Part shown: piece after piece, positions 45,563 to 56,079 of the stretch
Layout of the letters: the number at the start of each line of letters is the position of its first letter
How positions within the stretch are numbered: the first letter of the stretch is position 1
Notes under the pieces: model-generated
Database searches by the model: none
Told to the model about the DNA's origin: nothing
Seen by the model: the letters and a program-made list of their open reading frames with translations, nothing else
Made by a program: the position numbers and the translations under genes
DNA from: Alentia gelatinosa
Taxonomy: Eukaryota; Annelida; Polychaeta; Phyllodocida; Polynoidae
NCBI GenBank assembly: GCA_950022655.1
Contig: OX465579.1
Span: 180,114,303 to 180,178,302 of the forward strand
DNA length: 64,000 bases
Direction: 5' to 3'

Positions 45563-47530
45563 ATGTGGATGCCCGTATTCCTGCTATGCTTATACGCCCC
45601 CTTCCTCGACGCGGACCTGTTCTCGGACGATGGCGTGTTGGTCTACACGGACGGTCGTGCGCGTGCGGTCGCGGCCGCCTGGACTGTCGCCGTCACGATC
45701 CGACCACCATCCCCCCCCTGTGTAGATAACCTCGTGCACAACCTAACTGTCGCCATTGACGCTGTCGCGGACGTGATGGAGCCGAATCACGTCCCCTACT
45801 GGCGCCGGCATCTGTCGCGTTTGCTAACCCGCTTGTCCGAACTACCCAGGGCAAGTCGGATAGTAACCGACGGCAGACCGGAGGCCGGCCGACGGCGTCG
45901 GGGCCTGCTTAATATTGTGGGGTGGGCTGGAAAGGCTCTGTTTGGACTGGCGACTGACCGCGACGTCGCATCATTGCGAGGAGTCGCACGCGACACGCTG
46001 GTCCAGCAGCAGCAAATAGCCCACCACCTGGAACAAATGGTATCGGTAGTAAACGCCACTCGTGGAGGCGTTCTACAGAATGCCGATAACATCGCCACAA
46101 TAAACGAGCAGGCCGCCCGCGCGATCCACCTCGCGGAAGCCGGAGGTACGATCGCGGTCGGGGCCGACGAAAAGGTGAACAAGGTCTGGATGGCCCGGCA
46201 GATCGAGCTGGGCCTACGGATCTTGGAGGAGACGGTGCGCCAACACGAACTTCGGCGAGTACAGTTCCATAATCAACGGATGGAGCTGGAGCGGGGCCAA
46301 CTGACCGAGGACGTTCTCCCCCGAGAACACCTGCTCCAGGTCCTCCGCCGCCTAAGAGACGCCGGATACCACACCCTCCCGGCGATGTGGTACTACAACT
46401 ACGTGGACATCGACCCCATCTGGGAGGAGGGACGGGAGTTGATCTACCGTGTTGTTGTTCCCGGGCTCACGAGCGAGGCCTACCTGGTGTACAAGCTGCA
46501 GTACTTCCCCGTGCAGTTGGACGCGTCCCACCTGCGGACGGTCCAGGGTAGGCCCCGTTTGGCCGTGAGCTCGTCGTCCTCCACGTCCTTCGTCCCTGAT
46601 GTCTGCGTAGGTCGGCAGCCACGAGTGTGTAGGCCTACGGTAGTGTACACCGAACGGTCCTGCGAGTCGGCACTCGTGCGCGGGACCAAGCCGACCTCGT
46701 GCCACATCGCCATCACCGCCCGGAACAACGCGACGGCCGTAGTGTCGAGGCCCGAGGCCGGAGGCCGACAAGCTGTGGTAGTCGCCTACCAGTCGACCTC
46801 CGTGCTACGCCTCTGCACCGGCCGCCCACCCGTGAACCTGCTCGTCAACGGCCCCACCCTCGTCGACCTACCCCCAGGATGTTCGCTGGAGTCGCGTGGG
46901 TGGCGCCTACACGGCATCGCGGCTGGGCACCATACCCTCAACTTCCACTTCCGGCGCCCCCTTCAGCTTTCCCCCCTCAACATATCCTGGCCCCGAACCC
47001 TACCTCCCACCTTCTCCGAACCACTCAAACTCCTCCCCCGCGTAGTCCTTCCCGTAATGGAAGTAGGCCGCCTACAGGGCTTACGCTCCCCGACCTCTAT
47101 ATTATCCTCGGTCCCCTTTGTGTCCACCTCCTCTGTGACCCTGCTAATAGTCCTTATCCTCCTGACGGTTTGCTGCGTTCGATACAAAAAGCTTTGTTGT
47201 ATCCCCGTCACTCGCTGGTGTTGTAGGTTGATCTGCGTGCGGAGTCCGCCGAGGTCGGCTGAAGAGGAACGCCCACGCGAGGAGATCAGCCTACAGAGCC
47301 TACAGGCAGCACCAGCATCCCCCTTTCTGTCCCTCCCTGCCCCCACCATCGTTACCGAGGATCCCCCCACTGAACCCTTCCCCCAATCCCTACCCGTAAT
47401 TCCTATACGATCAGAAACCGCGACCGCCCCCATACCCCCTCTCCGCCTACGCCCAACCCTGGAGCGGTTGGCAGGCTCCTTCGCGGACTTACGCCCCCAA
47501 GATATATATCCCAGACTTCCCCCCGTGTAA
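45563..47530 (+). CDS. env: Envelope-like fusion glycoprotein of the Ty3/gypsy element
   Basis: 655 residues starting 40 nt after the pol stop. It has a hydrophobic N-terminus (MWMPVFLLCLYAPFLDA) as probable signal peptide and a polybasic furin-type site RRRR at 110-113. This is followed directly by GLLNIVGWAGKALFGLA (114-130), a fusion-peptide-like segment of the kind in insect errantivirus Env and baculovirus F proteins. Long helical heptad regions follow (about 140-250), then N-glycosylation sequons (NLT, NAT) and scattered cysteines. A TM helix lies at about 524-545 (VTLLIVLILLTVCCV), followed by CC-rich juxtamembrane residues and a cytoplasmic tail of about 105 residues. Expression would need a spliced mRNA. 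The frame is intact, so the element may be an endogenous retrovirus-like agent. Infectivity is not shown. Confidence 0.88.
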   Translation: MWMPVFLLCLYAPFLDADLFSDDGVLVYTDGRARAVAAAWTVAVTIRPPSPPCVDNLVHNLTVAIDAVADVMEPNHVPYWRRHLSRLLTRLSELPRASRIVTDGRPEAGRRRRGLLNIVGWAGKALFGLATDRDVASLRGVARDTLVQQQQIAHHLEQMVSVVNATRGGVLQNADNIATINEQAARAIHLAEAGGTIAVGADEKVNKVWMARQIELGLRILEETVRQHELRRVQFHNQRMELERGQLTEDVLPREHLLQVLRRLRDAGYHTLPAMWYYNYVDIDPIWEEGRELIYRVVVPGLTSEAYLVYKLQYFPVQLDASHLRTVQGRPRLAVSSSSSTSFVPDVCVGRQPRVCRPTVVYTERSCESALVRGTKPTSCHIAITARNNATAVVSRPEAGGRQAVVVAYQSTSVLRLCTGRPPVNLLVNGPTLVDLPPGCSLESRGWRLHGIAAGHHTLNFHFRRPLQLSPLNISWPRTLPPTFSEPLKLLPRVVLPVMEVGRLQGLRSPTSILSSVPFVSTSSVTLLIVLILLTVCCVRYKKLCCIPVTRWCCRLICVRSPPRSAEEERPREEISLQSLQAAPASPFLSLPAPTIVTEDPPTEPFPQSLPVIPIRSETATAPIPPLRLRPTLERLAGSFADLRPQDIYPRLPPV

Positions 47531-50471
47531 AACCTTTTTTTTTATGAATGACACGTTGACGATAAGGAATTGACCCACGATTGTGAAACTGGAATGATTA
47601 AGACCGATAGCATGGTGAAAACCGTGGGGTGCTTGCAGCCTCGCTGAGACCCACGAGTTTTTTTGTTGTATGTGCTCGGCCATCGGTAAGGGCCTTGGTT
47701 ATTCGAAGTGACCTTGGCCCTGTGTTTGGCGGTCAAAGGCTGGCCTTAAGGCCTTATCGCCAGCCCCTTCGCCCCAGACCCTTTGGCCGAAGGATGATTA
47801 TGTGGAGAAACGACGATTTGAAGAGGCACGAGGAGCACGAGAGGTCGGCCGGCCTAGCTCAGCCTAATCGTCTATGTGTATGTGTAAATATCGTGTGTGT
47901 GCGATATCGTTTTGTGTTTTTATCGTTTATCGTAGGAACGATTTTTAAGGGCCTATGCGCCCAGGGAGGAGTCCATAATGGGACCTGCCCTACTAGTCTG
48001 AAAACAATTTTTTTTACATATATCAAACATGTTACTTACCGTGCTTTGCCGCGCTAATTTTTCTTCTTGGGTGGGCACGCCGAGAGTGGTTGAGTTATTT
48101 TTAGAGTAATTTGAGTATTGCAAAAATTTAGAGTGTTGGGGGAGTGAAGTACGTATGATGCCTACGTATCCCCTGGCACAGGTTGAAATTTTTGGCAATT
48201 TTCTAGAAAGAACCACTCTCAGCTGCTTCACAACCCCCTATTTTTTAATAACCACGCTGCACGAATCTTATATATTTAAGGTGGCCACGCTGCACGACTA
48301 TATGTCTGGGTTTTTCCTATACATAAACGTGGCCACGCAGCAAGACATTATTTTCTTTTTTTTCAATTTACAATGTATATCAACGACACCTATTATTTAT
48401 ATTGACGAGCTCCTGCCTATATATAATATGCTATGCTTTATATTTTATAAGGAACCGACCATACTACAATCACAGCCCTGCGCTAAGTATTACTTAATTC
48501 TAAAATGATTCTCTTAATTAATGTCGGTTCCTTAGTCTATTGGCCAGAATTGTTTAATATTATTATGTAATTTATGTCCTATTGGAATAGCCCAACGAGG
48601 CGACATGGTTAGTATCAAGGTGGATCTGAGACAGGTAGAAATGTTAGTATAAACCAGAAATTTAAGGAATTATAATCATCTAGTGCATACCAGCCGCGTG
48701 CAAATAGTAAGTATTACCCAGAAATTACAGAAAAATTTAAGTAAATAACGAGAAATATCGTTTATATTGATTTCTAGACTCTAATTAGGCTAACAGTAGT
48801 GATACAGTGAGTTACTATCGGTTAGGTATGCAATAGCTGGAGATGGGCCGATGTTTTAGGCCGCTGAAAATTTCTATAAATCGGGGTTAATCGGGAGGGC
48901 TCTACGATTTATTATGTTTAGGCCACAGTGTTATCTCACCACTCCTCGGTAACTTGAGTAGACTTGGGAAGGGATGAAGGCTGTAGGCGAACGTCAGGTG
49001 GGTAGCGAGTGGCGCGGCCCGTACACCCGTCGTCACCAGAAGCCGGGCGCTAGCCGCAGTCGATATGTAGAGAATGGCGATGTCCAGGCCTTAACGTAGT
49101 GCTCAGATCCACGCTGAAAACGCCAATATTATATGTTATAACCCTGTACATATTTGTTTATAATACGGCCACAAGCATATTTTCTACAATCTTTATCAAG
49201 ATTACGGGAGCTCGTCCTTTTTGTGTCATTTACCGCCTTATCAATTTTATCGTAAGATTTACCGTCCTCAGCGGCGACCAAATTGTCTATTTTTAATCAT
49301 TGAGCACCCCGCTGCTACTTATATGTCATGCCTTTCACGGCGATATTATCTTCTTTTTTTTTGTACAATCAAAATGGCTGCCGGGATGTGCGCTGGTGAG
49401 GAGCCTGAGATGTGTAAAATTGTTTGAATTACCGTTTTTATTGAGGAAAACGTGTAATCTACGTGTCAACTGAGTACGTGTGACTCACATCTTTTTTTCT
49501 GTAACCTTTTTTTTATGACCTGATTGTGACATGACGGGCTCCGATCCTCCCGCGAAGTGCTTCGCGTGGGCGGCGGTCTCGGGCTGGCGCCTACGCTCGG
49601 ACCGCCAGCTGTCGCACTTCGGTAGCCCGGGACGCGGAGTTCCGTCGCGGCGGCCTGTCAACAACGAACAAAGGTGTGTTCTGCACTTGACAGGCCGTTC
49701 CTACGTGTATATACCTCTACAAGGAGTAACAATCGTGTCAATCGTGCTAAAGTGTGTTTTAGCGCGATTGACTCCACCCCTACGATTGGCGAGCGAGTCA
49801 ACCAAGAGACACTGACGCCGAAGACCGCTCGCCATACCCTGTGAGATCCCTGTGGTCTATCTTTTTAAATTCATAACCACCATCCTGAAGCAACAGGATA
49901 CAGACACTCGTATCCCAGCTTTATATCAAAATGGACTACGCTTTTATATTTTATAAAGACATTCGCTGGCCATTTTCTACACTCGCGACTGGTTGTACAG
50001 CCGAGTACCCATAACCCGGACACGGTCGGAGCTCTGACGCCGAGCGGGCCGCAGTGACATTTTTTCAAAATATAACCTGTATTTCTGTTATCATCTCTGT
50101 TACTCTTTACCCGTGTGATCTATATGTGTTAATGATTGAACCTACCTTATTTGAAGACCCGATGGCCGCCATTGTTTGCGTAAGACCCGTTTGTTTAGCA
50201 CGCCGAGATGTGGGCGCTGCCATTTTTGTTGTTTCTGGGTGGTGACCGGAAGTTGGGAATTACTACCTTTTCATTGGTCGAGAGATCGTGAGCGCGCGCT
50301 GGTGGCGCCTCCGCGTTCGCTCGACGAACTAACCGTTCCCGCGCTGGTCTCAGCAGCCGCACGACTGCTCTGAGACGGAGCAAGGCGGTTAGGTTGGTTT
50401 TAGCGACTGCACATCTTTTTCTTTTCTTTTAAAGTTCTCCGTTGCTCTTCGAACTCAGAGTGAGGGACGTT
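47531..50471 (+). other. 2.9-kb non-coding 3' region of the gypsy element
   Basis: Between the env stop and the 3' LTR no convincing ORF exists (longest about 142 codons, poor composition). There are three imperfect copies of gtggccacgctgcacgac near 48250-48345, a small palindrome cgaagtgcttcg near 49553, an inverted pair cggcctgtcaa/ttgacaggccg near 49649-49697, and several oligo-T runs. The tract before the LTR (50457-50467, agagtgaggga) is a weak polypurine primer candidate. Such length is unusual after env. Confidence 0.6.
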
Positions 50472-50940
50472 TGTAAAGATCTGCAGTCGATAATTCTAAC
50501 TTTGTGGTATTTTTGCGTTGAAAAAGCAGCATTATTAATTATAATATATATATTCAATCTATTCTAAATTCTTTCCCCCGAATCCAAGATGGCCGACACT
50601 GGCCAGGCTAATTGGTCCTTCCTGCTGTAGCTATAATCCCCCCTTTGAACCCGGCTTTGGCCGGCGGTTGTTTGTTAACCCAACTTCCTGGAGATGCGGG
50701 CGCGCTCGTTGTTACAAAGGTGACGCTAACTGGCGCCTAACACGACCGCCCGTATAAGCGTCCCCCACCTGGAGACAAAGGCGCTACGATTGTATATAAA
50801 CCCGGGCCCAAATTAAAGAACCATTCAGTCTTACCTGGATTCTGCTACCTACAACATCTATGCGTTGACTCCAAACCTTATTTAACGTATATCGACCGCT
50901 AGGGACAGAACCGCTATGGGTATAGCCTAGAAACTTTACA
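50472..50940 (+). mobile_element. 3' LTR of the Ty3/gypsy element
   Basis: 469 bp, identical to the 5' LTR except one base near 50904. It is followed by target duplication ACAT (50941-50944). Confidence 0.97.
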
Positions 50941-50965
50941 ACATGTTGTTGTCCGCTCAGTATAT

Positions 50966-51365
50966 TGTAGCGGAGTTCCTCCAGTCCTCTGGTCCCCCGG
51001 TTGGGCTAGATGGGTAACGGACGAGAGGGCCCCCCGGTCCTCCAGTGAGGTAGCCCTCCAGTCCTCTGGTGAGGTGGCCCTCCGGTTCTCCAGCCCTCCG
51101 GTTCTCCGGTTCTCCGGCTAACCTTCTAGTGACGTCAGCAGATATGACGTCATCAACCGACTATAAATAAAGCGAGCGCGGACCGGTCGTGGTCATTCTG
51201 GGAGTGCCAGTCCATGAGGCAAGGTCATACCTAAGACTTACCTGAGCGTAGGCCCAGCCTACAGAGGGTGCTAGCCTTTGTGTAACAGCAGGCTCCTTGA
51301 ATAAAGATGTCTCTAAATACAGTGTATCTGGTCGTCTTCGTCCTCATTCTGCATTTACTGTTACA
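50966..51365 (+). mobile_element. Solo LTR of a second family, TSD ATAT
   Basis: 400 bp from TGTAGCGG to CTGTTACA, flanked by ATAT at 50962-50965 and 51366-51369. Copy 2 near 60985-61010 shows the empty site (cagtatatttacagatcacatg). It carries TATAAATA (51162-51169), AATAAA near 51299 and imperfect repeats of ctccagtcctctggt and ctccggttctccgg in U3. It landed 26 bp from the gypsy insertion. Confidence 0.88.
51130..51152 (+). promoter_or_regulatory. Paired CRE octamers in the solo LTR
   Basis: Two perfect TGACGTCA palindromes, 51130-51137 and 51145-51152, 15 bp apart and 10 bp before the TATA box. This is the classical binding site for CREB/ATF bZIP factors. Confidence 0.7.
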
Positions 51366-52205
51366 ATATTTACCGATCACATGTTGCTTGGTGGAAATGA
51401 AGGACATCAATCAAGAGGTGAGAGTTAAAACCTTGAGTATCAGAAATTGAACTAGTATCAATAAACTTTCTCCCCTGGTATCTTTCTCCACAGGTTTAAC
51501 ATTGGGAGGTCATACTCCACGTCCATGTGGGTAGTACACCCAATACTCGATGGCTAATTGGGTGAGTTATATCATTGATTGATAATGTTCATGAACATGT
51601 ATATGGGGTGAGATAAAATCCGAAACCCTCTTGATAAAAATAACTTGGTTCGCACTTAACTTCGTTTGACCGCTACGTAATTCACTCAGCTTCACTTCAT
51701 ATATTACTCCATGGTCAAACTTGGTGGAGTACAGACCAAGTTATTTATATCTGATGAGTTTCTTCTAAATATCAACATATACCTCTGACTTCTGCCAGCT
51801 CGGGTTGTTGTCAATGGAAAAGATTTTGTAACCTGAGAAGTACTATCATATTACAAAAGAACCTGTTGAGTTGTGTACAATTGTACAAGTTACGGAATTG
51901 ATCAATTTCATGCATGACATACTGTGGTCTATATGCCACCATGGGTGACATACCATGCTCTATATGCCACCATGGGTGACATACTGTGGTCTATTTGCCA
52001 CCATGGGTGACATACTGTGCTCTATATGCCACCATGGGTGACATAGTGTGGTCTATATGCCACCATGGGTGACATAGTGTGCTCTATATGCCACCATGGG
52101 TGACATAGTGTGGTCTATATGCCACCATGGGTGACATAGTGTGCTCTATATGCCACCATGGGTGACATACTGTGCTCTATATGCCACTATGGGTGACATA
52201 CTGTG
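51366..52205. repeat. Segmental duplication copy 1, right part
   Basis: It resumes the match to copy 2: tcacatgttgcttggtggaa at 51378 equals the sequence at about 61009, then shared gaggtgagagttaaaac and acttggtggagtacagacc-like blocks. It runs into the 31-bp minisatellite. Confidence 0.8.
51925..52205. repeat. 31-bp minisatellite (ccaccatgggtgacata), short allele of copy 1
   Basis: About nine copies of gacatagtgtggtctatatg then ccaccatgggt. The same array in copy 2 exceeds 50 copies. Confidence 0.93.
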
Positions 52206-52319
52206 CACACATATATGTGTACCAAGCCATGAGGTACACCATAGTTACTGCACACGGTGTAGAACAAAATGGATACTGCATGCCCAAGAACATGACGTAA
52301 CTCGTACAAGTATGTGCAC

Positions 52320-52480
52320 TTGTGTATGATAAACTGCATATCTATAGACCACCAGCTAAGTAACGGATAAAGGTATGTGCACAACTGTATGATAAACTGC
52401 ATATCTATAGACCACCAGCTAAGTAACGGATAAAGGTATGTGCACAACTGTATGATAAAATGTATATCTATCAACATGAT
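52320..52480. repeat. 63-bp tandem repeat, 2.5 copies
   Basis: Unit tgtatgataaactgcatatc then tatagaccaccagctaagta then acggataaaggtatgtgcac. Confidence 0.85.
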
Positions 52481-52489
52481 CTATCTATA

Positions 52490-52904
52490 AATGGGCTGTA
52501 GCTAAGCTTGTGGAGTATTTTTTACCAGGTGTGCCTCCACAGGAGGATGGTGTCCAGTGTAACAGTGTGATATTTTCATAGTGTGGTGGTATGGACCGCC
52601 TGAGGCACTTAAAGACTCCATCAAATCACACACCGCATATTTATGACCATTGATTCTGGTCATAACTCGAGACATGATTATCAAGTTTGATATAGAAAAC
52701 AACATACAGCAAGTGGGCTCAGGGAGAGGGTATCCCCCTCCTCAGCCCAAAGTTCCCATCCTAAAGGTAACTTTGTCTTTAATTCAGAAGCAGTCCTCAT
52801 ACCACACAGAGCTACCTACTCTTTTCATACCAACTTCCAAAATATCTGTATTCTTTCATTCCATATTTGATTTTCATCATTACCAATCCATTATATTGTA
52901 TCAT
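52490..52904. other. Unique sequence, no gene recognised
   Basis: No coding or mobile-element signal between two small tandem repeats. Confidence 0.4.
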
Positions 52905-53320
52905 TGAGTACCTCAACTTGATCTACATGTTAACCATATTGAGTCTCTTTGAGCCCCCCAGGGACCATGAGAAAGGACATCTTAGCTTTAACATATTGAA
53001 TACACCACATGTTAACCATATTGAGTCTCTTTGAGCTCCCCAGGGACCATGAGAAAGGACATTTCAGCTTTAACATATTGAATACACCACATGTTAACCA
53101 TATTGAGTCTCTTTGAGCTCCCCAGGGACCATGAGAAAGGACATTTTAGTCTTAACATATTGAATACACCACATGTTGACCATATTGAGTCTCTTTGAGC
53201 CCCCCAGGGACCATGAGAAAGGACATCTTAGCTTTAACATATTGAATACACCACATGTTGACCATATTGAGTCTATTTGACCCCCCCCAGGGACCATGAG
53301 AGATGATATAGTAGCCTTGT
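52905..53320. repeat. About 83-bp tandem repeat, five copies
   Basis: Unit contains catgttaaccatattgagtc, tctttgagccccccagggac and catgagaaaggacatcttag, separated by taacatattgaatacacca. The last unit diverges after ccccccccaggg. Confidence 0.88.
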
Positions 53321-53552
53321 CCTTTGCATGTATCCATTTAACATCTATTCTCATTCATTGGTGCAAGTGCCTCACTGTAGTTCCTCAGTCTGGCACTTGG
53401 CATAAGGCATGACAGCATATAGTATCTGCTCTCTTGTAAGGCAGATCCAATGACTATGTATGATTATATACAGTGGCATACATAGTATCTCCTCTATTGT
53501 AAGGGGACTCCAATGACTATGTATGCTTATATATGGTAGACTATACAGTATT

Positions 53553-53690
53553 TCCTACAGATCCACTCAGACTAGTGCGGTGCCTCTGCCCCATTTACAC
53601 TAGGTGCAGATGGCACCACCTGTCTTGTGTCCTCTTGCATCACCTGACTATAGGGCGATGGGAGCTGAAGTAGCTGTGTATGATGGTATA
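53553..53690 (-). pseudogene. Duplicated C-terminal end of the PPxY gene at 53727
   Basis: On the minus strand it encodes LPSPYSQVMQEDTRQVV and a C-terminus ending NGAEAPH plus stop, matching LPPPYSQVMQEDARQVM and NGAEALH of the adjacent gene. Flanking 3' sequence (ctacagatccactc, agtatttcct) is duplicated too, so it is a partial tandem duplication of the gene end, about 150 bp downstream. Confidence 0.8.
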
Positions 53691-53726
53691 TGGCAGTATG
53701 AAGTATTTCCTACAGATCCACTCTGA

Positions 53727-54113
53727 CTAGTGCAGTGCCTCTGCCCCATTCCCGCGGTGTGCAGGTGGCATCACCTGTCTCGCGTCTTCCTGCATCACCT
53801 GACTATAGGGCGGAGGGAGTTCCACAGGTCCCGGGTGGTAGTCCTGCACCTGGCTGTAGGGTGGGGGCAGGTCCTCCCCCCGAGGCACCCCACTGTACAC
53901 TGGGCCGCCCGGACGGCGGTACTGACCAGAGATGTAGGGGCTGATCCGGGCGCTGGGCGGGACCCCACTGTAGGCCCGTGGCACCCCGGCTTGTGAGGTT
54001 GACATGGGGCTGGTGGGCCGCGTGGTTTGTGTGTTGGACTTGAAGCAGCAGAACCACCAAACCACGCCCACACTACCGGCAATGAAGAAGGCCATGAACG
54101 CTGACACCGCCAT
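53727..54113 (-). CDS. PPxY-bearing single-pass membrane protein, divergent paralogue, last exon
   Basis: 128 residues from ATG at 54113. TM helix MAVSAFMAFFIAGSVGVVWW is followed by FCCFK, the same TM-CC arrangement as the genes at 34590 and 55580. The tail is Pro/Ser/Tyr-rich with repeated YSGVP and two PPxY motifs (LPPPYSQVQDY, LPPPYSQVMQE). The exon opens at 54148 after acceptor ttttaccattgcag, identical in form to that of 1b. The frame remains open to the acceptor (entering with two bases), so upstream coding exons for signal peptide and ectodomain are likely but not found. Role inferred from family: WW-domain adaptor in the endomembrane system. Confidence 0.68.
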   Translation of the reverse strand: MAVSAFMAFFIAGSVGVVWWFCCFKSNTQTTRPTSPMSTSQAGVPRAYSGVPPSARISPYISGQYRRPGGPVYSGVPRGEDLPPPYSQVQDYHPGPVELPPPYSQVMQEDARQVMPPAHRGNGAEALH

Positions 54114-54164
54114 CTTTTGGTTCACTAGGGGCAGCTGGGAGGAGAGGTCTGCAATGGTAAAATG

Positions 54165-54530
54165 ATAACAGCAGCTTGTTTAGGGTTTTACTCTGGACCA
54201 TTCAGTAAATATGTGAATCTTTAAATAAAGAACCAGCATAACATCGACTTGTCTAGGGTTTTACTTCAGACCTTTCAGTAATATGTGAATCTCAAAATAA
54301 CAAACCATCGCAACAGCAGTTTGTCTAGGGCCTAACACTGGACTTTCCAGTAATTTGTGAATCTTCTAAAAATAAGATCATAACAGTGGCTTGTCTAGGG
54401 TATAACTCTGAACCCTTCAGTAATTTGTGAATCTCCTCAAAATAACATCATAAAAGCGGCCTGTCTACGGTTGTACTCTCGACTCTTTACTAATATGTGA
54501 ATCTTCTCAAAATAATGAACAATCCTAACA
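54165..54530. repeat. Degenerate about 75-bp tandem repeat
   Basis: Five diverged copies of gcttgtctagggttttactc, then aacccttcagtaatttgtga, then atcttctcaaaataa. It lies in the probable intron just upstream of the PPxY exon. Confidence 0.75.
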
Positions 54531-55579
54531 GGGCCAGGAACCTGTTCCCACTCAATACCTTCATGAACACTGTGTTTGTACTGCACTTGAAGCAAACTGA
54601 CAGAATATATTAACACATTTTAGAATACATTATAGCATAATTGAACATAAGTCAACAAGTATGTGATATATTGTTTATTTGATAAAAGATTTACACTAGG
54701 AGCTTTCTCAGCCTGGTTTTCATATTAGATTTCCTTGTGCTGCTATTTGGAGTCCTTCCTATCTTACAGATAATTCTGACATGACTGTTTTTATGGTTAA
54801 GAGATATCATTAGTTAGTATAGCTATGGGGCAATTGATATATAATATAGATCATAACAACTGATACTCAGTGGTTGGTCCCCAACTACTAAGGTGCTATA
54901 TTGTACTTCCTTGTCGGGTAATGGCGAAACCAGCACCTTCTTACATATAATACTCTAAAGTCCATCAAATGCAGGCACCATCAAGCCAAACAATGTGTAC
55001 TGGGTCATATAGCAGAGCCTGCATCATGCGTCAGGTATCGAACAGTGTGAAGAGATGGCCCTGAGCTACACGCTCAGTGAAGTTCACTCAAATTTGACCA
55101 CTCCTCAACAGTAATAATTATATAGAACTGGATCAAGAATCATATAAATACACAATGCTCCACGAGTTTGGATGCAATCATTATCAAGGTAAAGCCAAGT
55201 GATGATTACGGCACATCCAAACAAGTGGAGTATTGTGTATATTATGATTTGGGTGCCATTGTGGATTTATCTCACCCCTTTCAATGACATCATATAGCAT
55301 CACAGTATCAGAATAATTGAAATTACTTCGCATATTTAGTTGATCAATAGCATATGACATCATCTCACAATCTCTCTGCCACAGCCATGGCTGGAATTGT
55401 TAATTTACAGGGGTGATTGTTGAGTATTTTTCTATGGCTAAACTTAAACCAGGGGTGACATAAAGATTGGTGTCTGTGTGAATGGCAGTGTGGAGATCCT
55501 CGCGGTACTCCATCCCCTCTGTCAGATCGTGTATGTGTTAGTGTATGAGCCCAGTCCCCTGTGTCAGACCGTGTTGGTG

Positions 55580-56074
55580 TCAGTGTGGAGATGCCATGTT
55601 TGACCGCCTTCGTAAAGACGGCTCGCAGGGTGCGTCTTCTTGTGCCAGCTGGCTGTAAGGAGGAGGTAAATCCTGATCTCCCAGTGAGTCATCACCCAGT
55701 TGGTCATAAGATGGGGGCGGACCGCAGCTAGCGGCAACACTATAAGGTGGGGGAGGAGCCTCGGTTACACCGGCCCCTGCCAGACCTGCCCCACCAGGGC
55801 TCCCAGACATAGGTGGGATGAAATGACCGGAACCTGACTGGATGATGAGGTAGTTACTCTGCTGGCCCTGGCTGTGTTGTTCCACCGGGCGCCCGGCCGG
55901 GAACAGCTGGTGGTATCCAGGGATAGCAGGCTGTGACTGTGTCGTGTGGATCGTACTGACAGAAATCTGGTTCGGGGGAGGTGGAGTCTGCCTCGTCGGC
56001 TTCAGGCAGCAGAAGGACCAGATCGAGGCGATACATCCAGCAAGCACGATTGACGCCAGAGCAAATATAGCCAT
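55580..56074 (-). CDS. Gene 2a: PPxY single-pass membrane protein, counterpart of gene 1a
   Basis: 164 residues from ATG at 56074. TM helix MAIFALASIVLAGCIASIW then SFCCLKPTRQTPPPP. The tail matches gene 1a almost residue for residue, with APPPPYSVAA, GPPPSYDQLG and LPPPYSQLAQE, then a divergent end (EPSLRRRSNMASPH). The exon opens at 56092 after acceptor ctttaccttgcag. An ORF reading extends upstream through the intron but crosses the acceptor and is not taken as coding. The high protein identity of 1a and 2a, against heavy divergence in their flanks, suggests both are under purifying selection. The ectodomain exon was not found. Confidence 0.72.
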   Translation of the reverse strand: MAIFALASIVLAGCIASIWSFCCLKPTRQTPPPPNQISVSTIHTTQSQPAIPGYHQLFPAGRPVEQHSQGQQSNYLIIQSGSGHFIPPMSGSPGGAGLAGAGVTEAPPPPYSVAASCGPPPSYDQLGDDSLGDQDLPPPYSQLAQEDAPCEPSLRRRSNMASPH

Positions 56075-56079
56075 CCTAG

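Noticed and set aside
47629..48057. 142-codon ORF after env as an accessory gene
   Set aside because: No ATG near its start, low-complexity composition and no recognisable motif. I keep the region as non-coding.
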